Origin: JACRCE01 sp038043305
GTDB lineage: Bacteria > Desulfobacterota > GWC2-55-46
Assembly: GCA_038043305.1 (NCBI GenBank)
Contig: JBBTCG010000041.1
Span: 1 to 7,480 of the forward strand
Direction of reading: 5' to 3'
Length of the DNA: 7,480 bases
Of this stretch, positions 1 to 5,152 are shown piece by piece (within the stretch, counting starts at the first letter, position 1; each line of letters starts with the position of its first letter). Position numbers and translations under genes: made by a program. The notes beneath the pieces are model-generated. The model had not been told where the DNA came from. It did not search any database and worked only from the letters and a program-made list of their open reading frames with translations.

Positions 1-698
1 CTTTGCTCGTAATGTTTTTCCTCGCCAAGGAGCCGCCGGACCGTGTCAAGGAGAAGTTCACTCACCACTTAAAGGTCTTTGGCGAGAAGGATGCATGGGT
101 CTTTAACATCTCCTACATTCTTACTTTTGGCGGCTACATCGGGTTCACCAACTTCCTGCCAACCTTCCTCCACTACGAATACAACATCCCGCTTGCCACA
201 ATGGGACAGTATTCGGCGCTCATCGCAATCATGGCGAGCATATCGCGTATAGCCGGCGGCTGGCTTGCTGACAGGGTAGGAGGCCTCAATTGCATGAAGT
301 GGGTATGCATCATAACCGCGGTAACGTCATTCTATATCGCCACTCTGCCGCCCTTCTACATCGTGATACCGGCGCTGTGCGTCCTGTTCCTCGCGCTGGG
401 CGCAGGCAACGGCTCCACCTTCCAGCTTGTGCCGCTTCGCTGGATCGGGTCAACGGCCATCGTCATGAGCCTCATCGGCGAGGTGGGCGCGCTTGGAGGC
501 GGCCTGATACCGAACGTCATGGGCTACTCAAAGCAGCACCTCGGCAGCTACCAATATGGTTACATAGTATGGGGGGTGCTCGCTATAGGGATACTCATCA
601 TGTATATGGTGGTTAGCCGCAAATGGGAAAAGTCATGGGTCGGCGCGGGCGGAAGGGCGCTTCCAAAATCGGAAACGACCGAATACTCGCACCACTGA
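1..698 (+). CDS. NarK-family (NNP, MFS) nitrate/nitrite transporter, C-terminal part
   Basis: This is the C-terminal portion of a major facilitator membrane transporter. The open frame runs off the window start (first whole codon at 3) and ends at TGA 696-698, so the true start lies upstream; 231 codons are visible. What is seen: hydrophobic segments from about residue 33 to 203, a TFGGYIGF segment at 41-48 like the mid-protein helix of NarK proteins, an MFS loop motif SRIAGGWLADRVGG at 81-94, and GAGNGSTFQLVP at 133-144. The last closely fits the second nitrate signature of the NNP family (G-x-x-N-G-x-x-F). The tail after residue 204 is hydrophilic and presumably cytoplasmic. Known for the family: inner-membrane nitrate uptake, nitrite export or nitrate/nitrite antiport. 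Which of these applies cannot be read from this half. No nitrate reductase gene is in view. The next gene, a Usp, is on the same strand 135 bases downstream. Confidence 0.88.
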   Translation, partial: LLVMFFLAKEPPDRVKEKFTHHLKVFGEKDAWVFNISYILTFGGYIGFTNFLPTFLHYEYNIPLATMGQYSALIAIMASISRIAGGWLADRVGGLNCMKWVCIITAVTSFYIATLPPFYIVIPALCVLFLALGAGNGSTFQLVPLRWIGSTAIVMSLIGEVGALGGGLIPNVMGYSKQHLGSYQYGYIVWGVLAIGILIMYMVVSRKWEKSWVGAGGRALPKSETTEYSHH

Positions 699-753
699 GT
701 TGTGGTTTGCGGACAGGCATTTGTTTGGTGTAATGCGTTTCGTTTCATTGGCG

Positions 754-782
754 GTAAGGCCGTTTTTTTTAGGCGGCCTTAC
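754..782. repeat. Inverted repeat with T-rich loop in the narK-usp gap
   Basis: Arms GTAAGGCCG (754-762) and CGGCCTTAC (774-782) pair perfectly over 9 bp around an 11-base loop that holds a run of eight T. It could stop transcription after the transporter gene. However, the T-run sits in the loop and not after the stem, so it is not a textbook Rho-independent terminator. It may equally be a structured leader or an operator for usp. Confidence 0.5.
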
Positions 783-803
783 GCTTACGACGGCCGTACA
801 ACT

Positions 804-820
804 GCAAAAAACCTTTTTGC
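804..820 (+). repeat. Short inverted repeat abutting the usp ribosome binding site
   Basis: GCAAAAA (804-810) and TTTTTGC (814-820) are perfect 7-bp arms around a 3-base spacer (ACC). The repeat ends one base before the GAGGT Shine-Dalgarno sequence (821-825). As DNA it has the size of a small operator. As RNA it would form a hairpin directly 5' of the ribosome binding site. No regulator can be assigned from sequence alone. Confidence 0.5.
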
Positions 821-833
821 GAGGTAATCAATC

Positions 834-1292
834 ATGCAATATAAGACGATAATCTGTCCGGTTGACGCCACTGAACTTGCTGACGCCGCGCTTGCTCAGG
901 CCGCCTACGTGGCCAGTATTTCAGGGGCAAAACTCATCCTTCTGAACGTGGTGGAAAAGTGGTACCGCTCCGCGCACGTTGTTACCGATTCACCTGAATG
1001 GCAGCACATACACGAGGACTGGCTCAAGGAAGGCGAAAAACTTCTGCAAGACGTCGCCACAAGGGCAAGGGAACGCGGGGTAAAAGACCTTGAGATGGTA
1101 TCGAGGGAGGGAGACGCGGCGCATGAGATAGTCGCGCTCGCCGTGGAGAAAAGGGCTGACCTCATAGTGATGGCGACCCACCGCTACTCGCCGGTCGGCA
1201 AGCTGTTCATGGGCAGCGTAACCGACAAGGTGAGCCGCCACTCGCCGTGTCCTGTCATGTGGGTCTACGGAAGCATATCAAGACCGGCCTGA
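834..1292 (+). CDS. Universal stress protein, UspA family, single domain
   Basis: This is a 152-residue cytoplasmic protein of the usual length for a single Usp domain. It starts at ATG 834, with GAGGT at 821-825 and an 8-base spacer, which supports this start. The N-terminal beta strand and loop IICPVDATELADAAL (residues 6-20) match the family, with the Asp of the ATP pocket in PVD. The C-terminal part VMATHRYSPVGKLFMGSVTD (115-134) aligns with the ATP-binding motif G-2x-G-9x-G-S/T. Here the first two glycines are Ala and Arg while the final GS and the spacing are kept, so ATP binding may be weakened or altered. The end, SPCPVMWV, is the usual last strand. Family members are dimeric proteins linked to survival under starvation, oxygen or respiratory stress; the specific role here is unknown. 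The neighbouring nitrate transporter hints at a respiratory setting, but that is inference. A strong terminator follows at 1321-1356, so usp is the last gene of its transcript. Confidence 0.92.
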   Translation: MQYKTIICPVDATELADAALAQAAYVASISGAKLILLNVVEKWYRSAHVVTDSPEWQHIHEDWLKEGEKLLQDVATRARERGVKDLEMVSREGDAAHEIVALAVEKRADLIVMATHRYSPVGKLFMGSVTDKVSRHSPCPVMWVYGSISRPA

Positions 1293-1320
1293 CTCCGAAG
1301 ACAAAACATTCATTATGCAA

Positions 1321-1356
1321 ATAAAAAACCCCTTTCGACAAAAAGGGGTTTTTTAT
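1321..1356. terminator. Bidirectional Rho-independent terminator between usp and the ABC-F gene
   Basis: A perfect 15-bp stem pairs 1321-1335 with 1342-1356 around a 6-base loop. The stem has a CCCC/GGGG core bounded by A-runs on the left and T-runs on the right, so a U-tract follows the GC core on either strand. It lies 28 bases after the usp stop codon and downstream of the oppositely oriented ABC-F gene. It therefore fits a shared terminator for two converging transcripts. Confidence 0.9.
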
Positions 1357-1383
1357 TCAGCTCGTTTCTGCGCGTATGGCGGA

Positions 1384-1480
1384 GCCCCTCACATCTTTCC
1401 TCTCCCCAAGGGGGAGAGGATGAAAAAAGGAATCTCTTAACTCCCTCTCCCCAAGGGGGAGAGGGTTGGGGTGAGGGGGC
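1384..1480. repeat. REPIN-like double-hairpin palindromic element
   Basis: Two near-identical hairpins lie about 45 bases apart. The first is CCTCTCCCC-AAG-GGGGAGAGG (1399-1419). The second is CCCTCTCCCC (1443-1452) and GGGGAGAGGG (1456-1465) around AAG. Outside them CCCCTCAC (1385-1392) faces GTGAGGGG (1471-1478), so the whole ~97-bp unit is an imperfect inverted repeat. That is the layout of a REPIN, two REP units in opposite orientation. Similar CCCTCTCCC-rich palindromes are scattered in many bacterial genomes. REP-type elements are non-autonomous and are mobilised by RAYT transposases in known cases; none is present here. Copy number cannot be judged from this window. Confidence 0.7.
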
Positions 1481-1515
1481 TGTCTTATTAGAACCACACA
1501 ATGACAGTTATACAA

Positions 1516-1543
1516 AGGTCTCCTTTGGGAAGAGGGGGCTGTC
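1516..1543. repeat. Decayed partial copy of the REP-like unit at the ABC-F stop codon
   Basis: GAGGGGGCTGTC occurs at 1473-1484, at the outer edge of the REPIN-like element, and again at 1532-1543. The second copy is preceded by a degraded CTCCTTTGGGA segment resembling the hairpin core. It ends inside the ABC-F stop codon (TGA, complement of 1542-1544). This is probably a third, eroded REP unit, but the match is short. Confidence 0.4.
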
Positions 1544-3167
1544 AGTCTTGCTTGAAAGAGGCCAGCCTCTCGTCAAACTCGCGCACCTTTGCGTCATGCT
1601 CGGTTGAGACCTTTTGCAGTTCGTTAAAAAGTGTTTCTATCTCCTGCTTACGGCTGTGGCATGTCCTTGCCAGTTCCGCTATGCGCGGCGAATCAGAGGC
1701 GCTCGACGCTGCGGCAAGCGCCTCATTGTCATTTTCGAGCGCGCCTTCCATGGAGCAGATGTCCGCCTCAAGAGCCTCCATCCGTTTCTTCAGCGGGCTT
1801 AATACGCGTGAGCGTTCATTGGCCAACTCGCCCCTGATCTTACGCGACTCTCTGTTGCCGCGCCATTTCCCGGCGCTGCCGGAGGGAGGGGCCTTCTCGG
1901 TCTGAACTGACGCCTCTTCCTTCCATCCGACGCGGTCAAGAAAGTCCTGATACGTGCCCTCAAACAGGGATGCCTCTCCGTTGTCGAACACGATGAGCCT
2001 CGTCGCAAGGCGATGAACTATCATCTCGCTGTGCGTTACCATGATCACTGCCCCGCTGAAGCCGCAGACCGCCGCAATCAGCGCGTCAACCGAGTGCATG
2101 TCAAGATGGTTTGTAGGCTCGTCAAGCATCAACATATTCGCCGGGCTGATAAGAAGTTTACCGAGGAGCACCCTGCTCTTCTCGCCGCCTGAAAGCACTG
2201 AAACCTTCTTCAAGGCCATGTCTCCCTCGAACATCATGGCCCCGCATATCCTTCTTGCAACGGCCCTTGAGTTGTCAGGGTGCGCCTCTATGAGCGTCTC
2301 CTCCACGGTCAAATCGGGTAAGAGCCTGTCAATATTCGTCTGGCCGAAGTACGCGAACTTCAAGGCGTCGTGCCGCCGTATCCCGCCGCTTGACGGGGCA
2401 AGCTCGCCTGCTAAGAGGTTCATAAGGGTGCTCTTGCCCTTGCCGTTCCTGCCTATGACCGCGATGCGGTCGTTTGGCCCAACGGACAGGCTGAGTCCTT
2501 TTATAAGCGGCGTTTGGGGGTCATAACCAAAGGAGAGTTCCTTCACGTCCATCAGGAACTTGCCGTTGAAGACGGCCTCGTTAAAGCCGAAATCAAGCCC
2601 CTTTATCTTTTCAAGGTCAACGAGCCTCTCCTGCTTTTCAAGGAGCTTTACCCGCGACTGCACGGCGCTGGCCTTGCTTGCCTTTGCGCGGAAGCGGTTT
2701 ATGAACTGCTCGGTCTCGGCACGTTTTTTATCCATGTTGACGCGGGTCTTTTCATGTATCTCCTCATCCTCGGCGATCCTTGCATAGAGCTTGTCCGCGC
2801 CGCCGGGGAGCTTTCTTATTGCCCGCCTGTGAATGGCCATCGTATGCGTTGACACGCTGTCCATGAAATCCTTGTCATGGGTTATCATCATCAACTCTCC
2901 GGGCCATCTCTTCAAAAACCCCTTGAGCCAGCGCATGCTCAGGATGTCGAGGTAGTTGGTCGGCTCGTCGAGCAAAAGGAGGTTCGGCTCCGAGGCAAGC
3001 GCCTTTGCAAGGTTCAATCTGACCTGAAAGCCGCCCGACAGGGCAAGGGGAGACATGTCCAGTTGTTCCTCGGAAAAGCCCAGCCCGGCCAGTATGGCCT
3101 TGACCTTGTAGCTCATGTCCGCGCCGTCGGTGTGTGAGGCCAGCGCGCTTACCGCCTCCTCCAACAC
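1542..3167 (-). CDS. Downstream fragment of the split ABC-F ATPase
   Basis: This is the longest uninterrupted piece of the ABC-F frame after the TAG. If translated from the GTG at 3167 it would give 541 residues. It keeps the LSGG and Walker B of the first ATPase domain, the linker, the whole second ATPase domain and the C-terminal coiled coil, but has lost the first Walker A. The GTG was chosen only because it is the first possible start in frame; it codes for Val inside a conserved stretch (SATVLEEA) and is unlikely to be a true start. An ABC-F protein with one ATP site destroyed is not expected to cycle normally. Confidence 0.6.
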   Translation of the reverse strand: MLEEAVSALASHTDGADMSYKVKAILAGLGFSEEQLDMSPLALSGGFQVRLNLAKALASEPNLLLLDEPTNYLDILSMRWLKGFLKRWPGELMMITHDKDFMDSVSTHTMAIHRRAIRKLPGGADKLYARIAEDEEIHEKTRVNMDKKRAETEQFINRFRAKASKASAVQSRVKLLEKQERLVDLEKIKGLDFGFNEAVFNGKFLMDVKELSFGYDPQTPLIKGLSLSVGPNDRIAVIGRNGKGKSTLMNLLAGELAPSSGGIRRHDALKFAYFGQTNIDRLLPDLTVEETLIEAHPDNSRAVARRICGAMMFEGDMALKKVSVLSGGEKSRVLLGKLLISPANMLMLDEPTNHLDMHSVDALIAAVCGFSGAVIMVTHSEMIVHRLATRLIVFDNGEASLFEGTYQDFLDRVGWKEEASVQTEKAPPSGSAGKWRGNRESRKIRGELANERSRVLSPLKKRMEALEADICSMEGALENDNEALAAASSASDSPRIAELARTCHSRKQEIETLFNELQKVSTEHDAKVREFDERLASFKQD

Positions 3168-3194
3168 CGTGGCCGATGTAAACCTGAGATGCTG

Positions 3195-3404
3195 CTACAG
3201 ATAGGCTATCGTGTAGTGTCTTGGCCTGATTATCTCTCCGGCGTCGCACTCCTCCTCCCCGGTAATAATCCGAAAGAGGGTCGTCTTCCCATGCCCGTTT
3301 CTTCCGACAAGCCCCACTCGCTCCCTTGAGCCAAGGGAAAAGCTCACGTCGTCAAAGAGCGTCTGCTCTCCGTAAGATTTTGTAAGTCCGTTTACCTTTA
3401 TCAT
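3195..3404 (-). CDS. N-terminal fragment of the split ABC-F ATPase
   Basis: This 69-residue open frame covers the first strands of ATPase domain 1 and its Walker A (GRNGHGKTT, 34-42). It stops at TAG one codon before the Q-loop. It starts at ATG 3404-3402, overlapping the HIT gene stop codon by four bases, with AAGGA at 3411-3407. Alone it is too short to fold as an ATPase domain. Every other complete gene here ends in TGA or TAA, so this is the only TAG in the expected reading of any gene in the window. Confidence 0.6.
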   Translation of the reverse strand: MIKVNGLTKSYGEQTLFDDVSFSLGSRERVGLVGRNGHGKTTLFRIITGEEECDAGEIIRPRHYTIAYL

Positions 3405-3820
3405 TGTCCTTGCTGTTCCTTTTCAAAAGCATCTTGCAACGCCTTCAACCGGCCGCGCAACTCATCCGGCCGGTAAGTTTCTTTTCCCGAAAAACCCCAT
3501 ACGGGCTGAGGCCATGCCGCGTCGCGTGTGAACCTGCCTACGACGTGCACGTGCAGTTGATCCACTATGTTCCCAAGGGCGCCGACGTTTATCTTGTCAG
3601 GCTTAAAGACCCTTTCAAGCACGCCGGACGCAAGCGCTATCTCCTCCATCAGCGTCGCGCGCGCGGTGCGCGAGAGAGAATATATCTCGATAGCGCCTTC
3701 GATGCGAGGCACGAGTATAAGCCACGGAAAGCGGGCGTCGTTAAAAAGAAGGATGCGCGAGAGAGGCAGGTCGCATACCAATGCGGCGTCTTTTTCAAGT
3801 TGTCCGTGTAGTTGAAACAT
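3401..3820 (-). CDS. HIT-family protein, probable dinucleoside polyphosphate or nucleotide hydrolase
   Basis: The protein has 139 residues from ATG 3820-3818. A TTG two codons upstream (3826) would add Met-Thr, but relatives begin at MF-x-LH, so ATG is preferred. No strong Shine-Dalgarno is visible before it. Domain order is that of compact bacterial HIT proteins: LLFNDARFPWLILVPR (about 25-40) is the N-terminal strand region, NVGALGN (about 79-85) the nucleotide-binding segment, and QLHVHVVGRF (about 88-97) the HIT motif. In place of the canonical His-x-His-x-His the first His is Gln; to my knowledge many bacterial COG0537 proteins carry Q-L-H-x-H, keeping the His nucleophile. HIT hydrolases act on the phosphate linkage of nucleotides such as Ap4A or AMP conjugates; the substrate here is unknown. 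The gene lies 60 bases after ispG on the same strand, and its TGA overlaps the ABC-F ATG, implying coupled translation. Confidence 0.88.
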   Translation of the reverse strand: MFQLHGQLEKDAALVCDLPLSRILLFNDARFPWLILVPRIEGAIEIYSLSRTARATLMEEIALASGVLERVFKPDKINVGALGNIVDQLHVHVVGRFTRDAAWPQPVWGFSGKETYRPDELRGRLKALQDAFEKEQQGQ

Positions 3821-3880
3821 GGTCAATAGCGGCTATTTCTTGTTGCGGTATTTTTACGGACTATGGAGCAGAGACAATGG

Positions 3881-4954
3881 TCACCGCCTTTTCTTCCTCT
3901 CAATAAACGCCTCCACCTCTTCAACGAGCGCGTCCACCATATCTTTCTCGGCAACCTTCCGGAGAACCTCGCCCTTGAGGTATATGAGGCCATTCCCATC
4001 GCCGCCGGCTATGCCGACGTCGGCCTCCCTTGCCTCTCCGGGGCCGTTGACCACGCAACCCATAATGGCCACGTTCACAGGCTCGGTTACATAGGACAGT
4101 CTTTTTTCAACCTCGGTCGCAACCGCGGCGCAGTCGAACTTTATCCTGCCGCAGGTGGGACAGGATATGACGTTCACGCCGCGCCGTCTCAACTCAAGGG
4201 ACTTGAGTATCTGCCAGCCCACCCTGACCTCGTCAACCGGGTCTCCGGTTATCGAAACCCTGAGCGTGTCGCCGATGCCTCTGGCAAGCAGGGTCCCGAT
4301 GCCTACCGCCGATTTTATCGCGCCGGAAAAAAGCGTGCCCGCCTCGGTAACGCCGACGTGCAGGGGATAGTCCACCTTCCCTGAAAGGAGGGTGTAGCTT
4401 TCGATTGTAAGCGGCACGCTTGACGCCTTTATCGAAATCTTGATGTCGAAAAAACCCATGTCCTCAAGGATATGGACGTGCCTTAACGCGCTCTCGACAA
4501 GCGCCTCTTTCGTGGGATGCCCGTACCTTGCAAGTATGTCCTTTTCAACGGAGCCTGCGTTGACCCCTATGCGAATGGGCACACGCCTTGCCGACGCCTC
4601 GGCGACCACCGCCTTTATCCTGTCCTCATCGCCTATGTTGCCGGGGTTTAGCCTCAATCCGTCAACACCGGCCTCAAGAGCGGCAATGGCCAGTCTCCAG
4701 TCGAAATGAACGTCCGCAATGAGCGGGATGTTGATCCCGTCCTTGATGCGCTTCAGCGCCTTGGCAGCCTCCAAGTCCGGCACCGCTACGCGCACGATCT
4801 CGCACCCGGCAACGGCAAGCGCGTTTATCTGGGCAACCGTTGCTATAGCGTCAGCCGTGTTCGTATTGGTCATGGACTGAACGCTTATTGGCGCGTCTGC
4901 CCCCACGCTTACGTTGCCTACGTTTATCCGGCGCGTTTTTCGCCTTGGCTCCAT
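3881..4954 (-). CDS. ispG: 4-hydroxy-3-methylbut-2-en-1-yl diphosphate synthase (IspG/GcpE)
   Basis: IspG is the penultimate enzyme of the MEP isoprenoid pathway. It reductively converts methylerythritol cyclodiphosphate (MEcPP) to HMBPP in the cytoplasm, using a [4Fe-4S] cluster and electrons from flavodoxin or ferredoxin. At 357 residues it has the compact bacterial form without the plant-type insert. The N-terminal TIM-barrel region includes ISVQSMTNTNTAD (23-35), IPLIADVHFDW (76-86) and GLRLNPGNIG (99-108). The C-terminal cluster domain has CPTCGR with Cys265 and Cys268, and GCVVNGPGEA with Cys300 and Glu307, the expected four cluster ligands. All key residues are present, so it should be active. 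The ATG at 4954-4952 has AAGGAAG at 4964-4958 just upstream. It is the first gene of a minus-strand cluster with the HIT and ABC-F genes, read from a promoter at about 4984-5012. Confidence 0.97.
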   Translation of the reverse strand: MEPRRKTRRINVGNVSVGADAPISVQSMTNTNTADAIATVAQINALAVAGCEIVRVAVPDLEAAKALKRIKDGINIPLIADVHFDWRLAIAALEAGVDGLRLNPGNIGDEDRIKAVVAEASARRVPIRIGVNAGSVEKDILARYGHPTKEALVESALRHVHILEDMGFFDIKISIKASSVPLTIESYTLLSGKVDYPLHVGVTEAGTLFSGAIKSAVGIGTLLARGIGDTLRVSITGDPVDEVRVGWQILKSLELRRRGVNVISCPTCGRIKFDCAAVATEVEKRLSYVTEPVNVAIMGCVVNGPGEAREADVGIAGGDGNGLIYLKGEVLRKVAEKDMVDALVEEVEAFIERKKRR

Positions 4955-4983
4955 CGTCTTCCTTGAGTAAAACTTAATTTGTT

Positions 4984-5012
4984 ATAATAGCATAAACAAG
5001 TCTTGTTTTCAC
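4984..5012 (-). promoter_or_regulatory. Probable sigma-70-type promoter of ispG
   Basis: On the minus strand, GTGAAA (5012-5007, four of six matches to TTGACA) and TATTAT (4989-4984, five of six matches to TATAAT) are 17 bases apart. Transcription would begin near 4977, leaving a leader of about 20 bases that contains the ispG Shine-Dalgarno. The first base of the -35 hexamer is the last base of the hairpin at 5012-5038. Confidence 0.5.
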
Positions 5013-5038
5013 CTACCTTTTTTTGAAAAAAAGGTAGG
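5012..5038. repeat. Perfect 13-bp-arm palindrome (terminator-like hairpin)
   Basis: CCTACC plus seven T (5012-5024) and seven A plus GGTAGG (5026-5038) pair perfectly around one central base. It forms the distal end of the left ~90-bp repeat copy. On either strand the T-run is inside the stem and is not a trailing U-tract, so its strength as a terminator is unclear. It sits between the divergent ispG and pabB promoters and may insulate them. Confidence 0.75.
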
Positions 5039-5107
5039 CCAAAAAACTTTAATAGGGAATAAACACCAAGGCTGACGAATTATGAGTATTGCCCGTGCGG
5101 CGAGCAC
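5018..5107 (-). repeat. Left copy of a ~90-bp repeat, inverted relative to the copy after pabB-pabC
   Basis: Read on the minus strand from 5107 down to 5018, this stretch aligns with 7392-7480 on the plus strand at about 85% identity by eye with one gap. It includes a perfect 24-base block (5055-5078 against 7420-7443). The order is the same in both: a GTGC-Y-Y-G-Y-CGCACGGGCAA start, a TAA, the conserved block, an ATTAAAGTT segment, then an A/T-rich hairpin. No gene lies in this copy, though its first part translates to a short tail resembling the PabC C-terminus and ends at the same TAA. Confidence 0.85.
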
Positions 5108-5117
5108 AAAACGACTC

Positions 5118-5146
5118 TTGACCGTGCCGTAAAAAGGTTATATCTT
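5118..5146 (+). promoter_or_regulatory. Candidate pabB promoter, start site near the ATG
   Basis: TTGACC (5118-5123, five of six matches to the -35 consensus) and TATCTT (5141-5146, four of six matches to the -10) are 17 bases apart. Transcription would begin at about 5152-5154, at or next to the ATG at 5153. The overlapping TATATC (5139-5144) is an alternative -10 with a 15-base spacer. Promoter calls by eye are uncertain. Confidence 0.45.
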
Positions 5147-5152
5147 TAAGCG

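Larger units (their letters stand above)
1542..3404 (-). pseudogene. ABC-F family ATPase gene interrupted by one in-frame TAG
   Basis: Read from ATG 3404-3402 to TGA 1544-1542, the frame is continuous for 620 residues except for a single TAG (complement of 3195-3197) at codon 70. ABC-F proteins are soluble twin-ATPase proteins without membrane domains; they act on ribosomes in translation or antibiotic resistance. With the TAG ignored the architecture is complete. The first ATPase domain has Walker A GRNGHGKTT (34-42), LSGG (122-125), Walker B LLLLDE (142-147) and an H-loop THD (175-177). A charged linker of the P-site-tRNA-interacting type covers about 190-280. The second ATPase domain has Walker A GRNGKGKST (318-326), LSGGEK (404-409) and Walker B LMLDE with PTNHLD (425-435). 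A C-terminal coiled coil covers about 519-620. The TAG directly precedes the Q-loop glutamine (IAYL-stop-QHLRF). The start codon overlaps the HIT gene stop as ATGA, with AAGGA just upstream. Everything else looks intact, so the change is recent, a sequencing error, or a codon that is read through. The subfamily (EttA, Uup, YheS or other) is not assigned. Confidence 0.85.

Noticed and set aside
1399..1465. Possible CRISPR-like pair of repeats
   Set aside because: Only two copies are present, each is itself a hairpin, the ends are inverted, and there are no spacers of uniform length or cas genes. It fits a REP-type element.
1501..1905. A 134-codon plus-strand open frame starting in the REP-like intergenic region
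   Set aside because: Most of it is antisense to the ABC-F coiled-coil region, which gives serine-rich antisense sequence. No ribosome binding site or recognisable domain supports it.
2041..2526. A 161-codon plus-strand open frame opposite the ABC-F gene
   Set aside because: It is antisense to strongly conserved ATPase-domain codons, with no domain of its own; treated as a shadow of the ABC-F gene.
3195..3197. TAG as a pyrrolysine codon in the ABC-F protein
   Set aside because: Known pyrrolysine proteins are mainly methylamine methyltransferases. No pyl genes are visible, and a Q-loop neighbour is an unlikely place for it. Kept only as a check under the amber finding.
3825..3837. Small dyad AATAGC-G-GCTATT just upstream of the HIT gene start
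   Set aside because: Six-base arms with one central base are easily met by chance and nothing else supports a regulatory role, so it was not listed as a feature.
3863..4384. A 173-codon open frame on the plus strand opposite ispG
   Set aside because: It lies wholly antisense to ispG, has no recognisable domain, and its residue pattern is what high-GC antisense frames produce.
4983..4988. A perfect TATAAT on the plus strand upstream of pabB
   Set aside because: The nearest -35-like hexamer (TTGAGT, 4963-4968) is only 14 bases away, and the element is 165 bases before pabB with a hairpin between. The overlapping minus-strand TATTAT fits the ispG promoter better.
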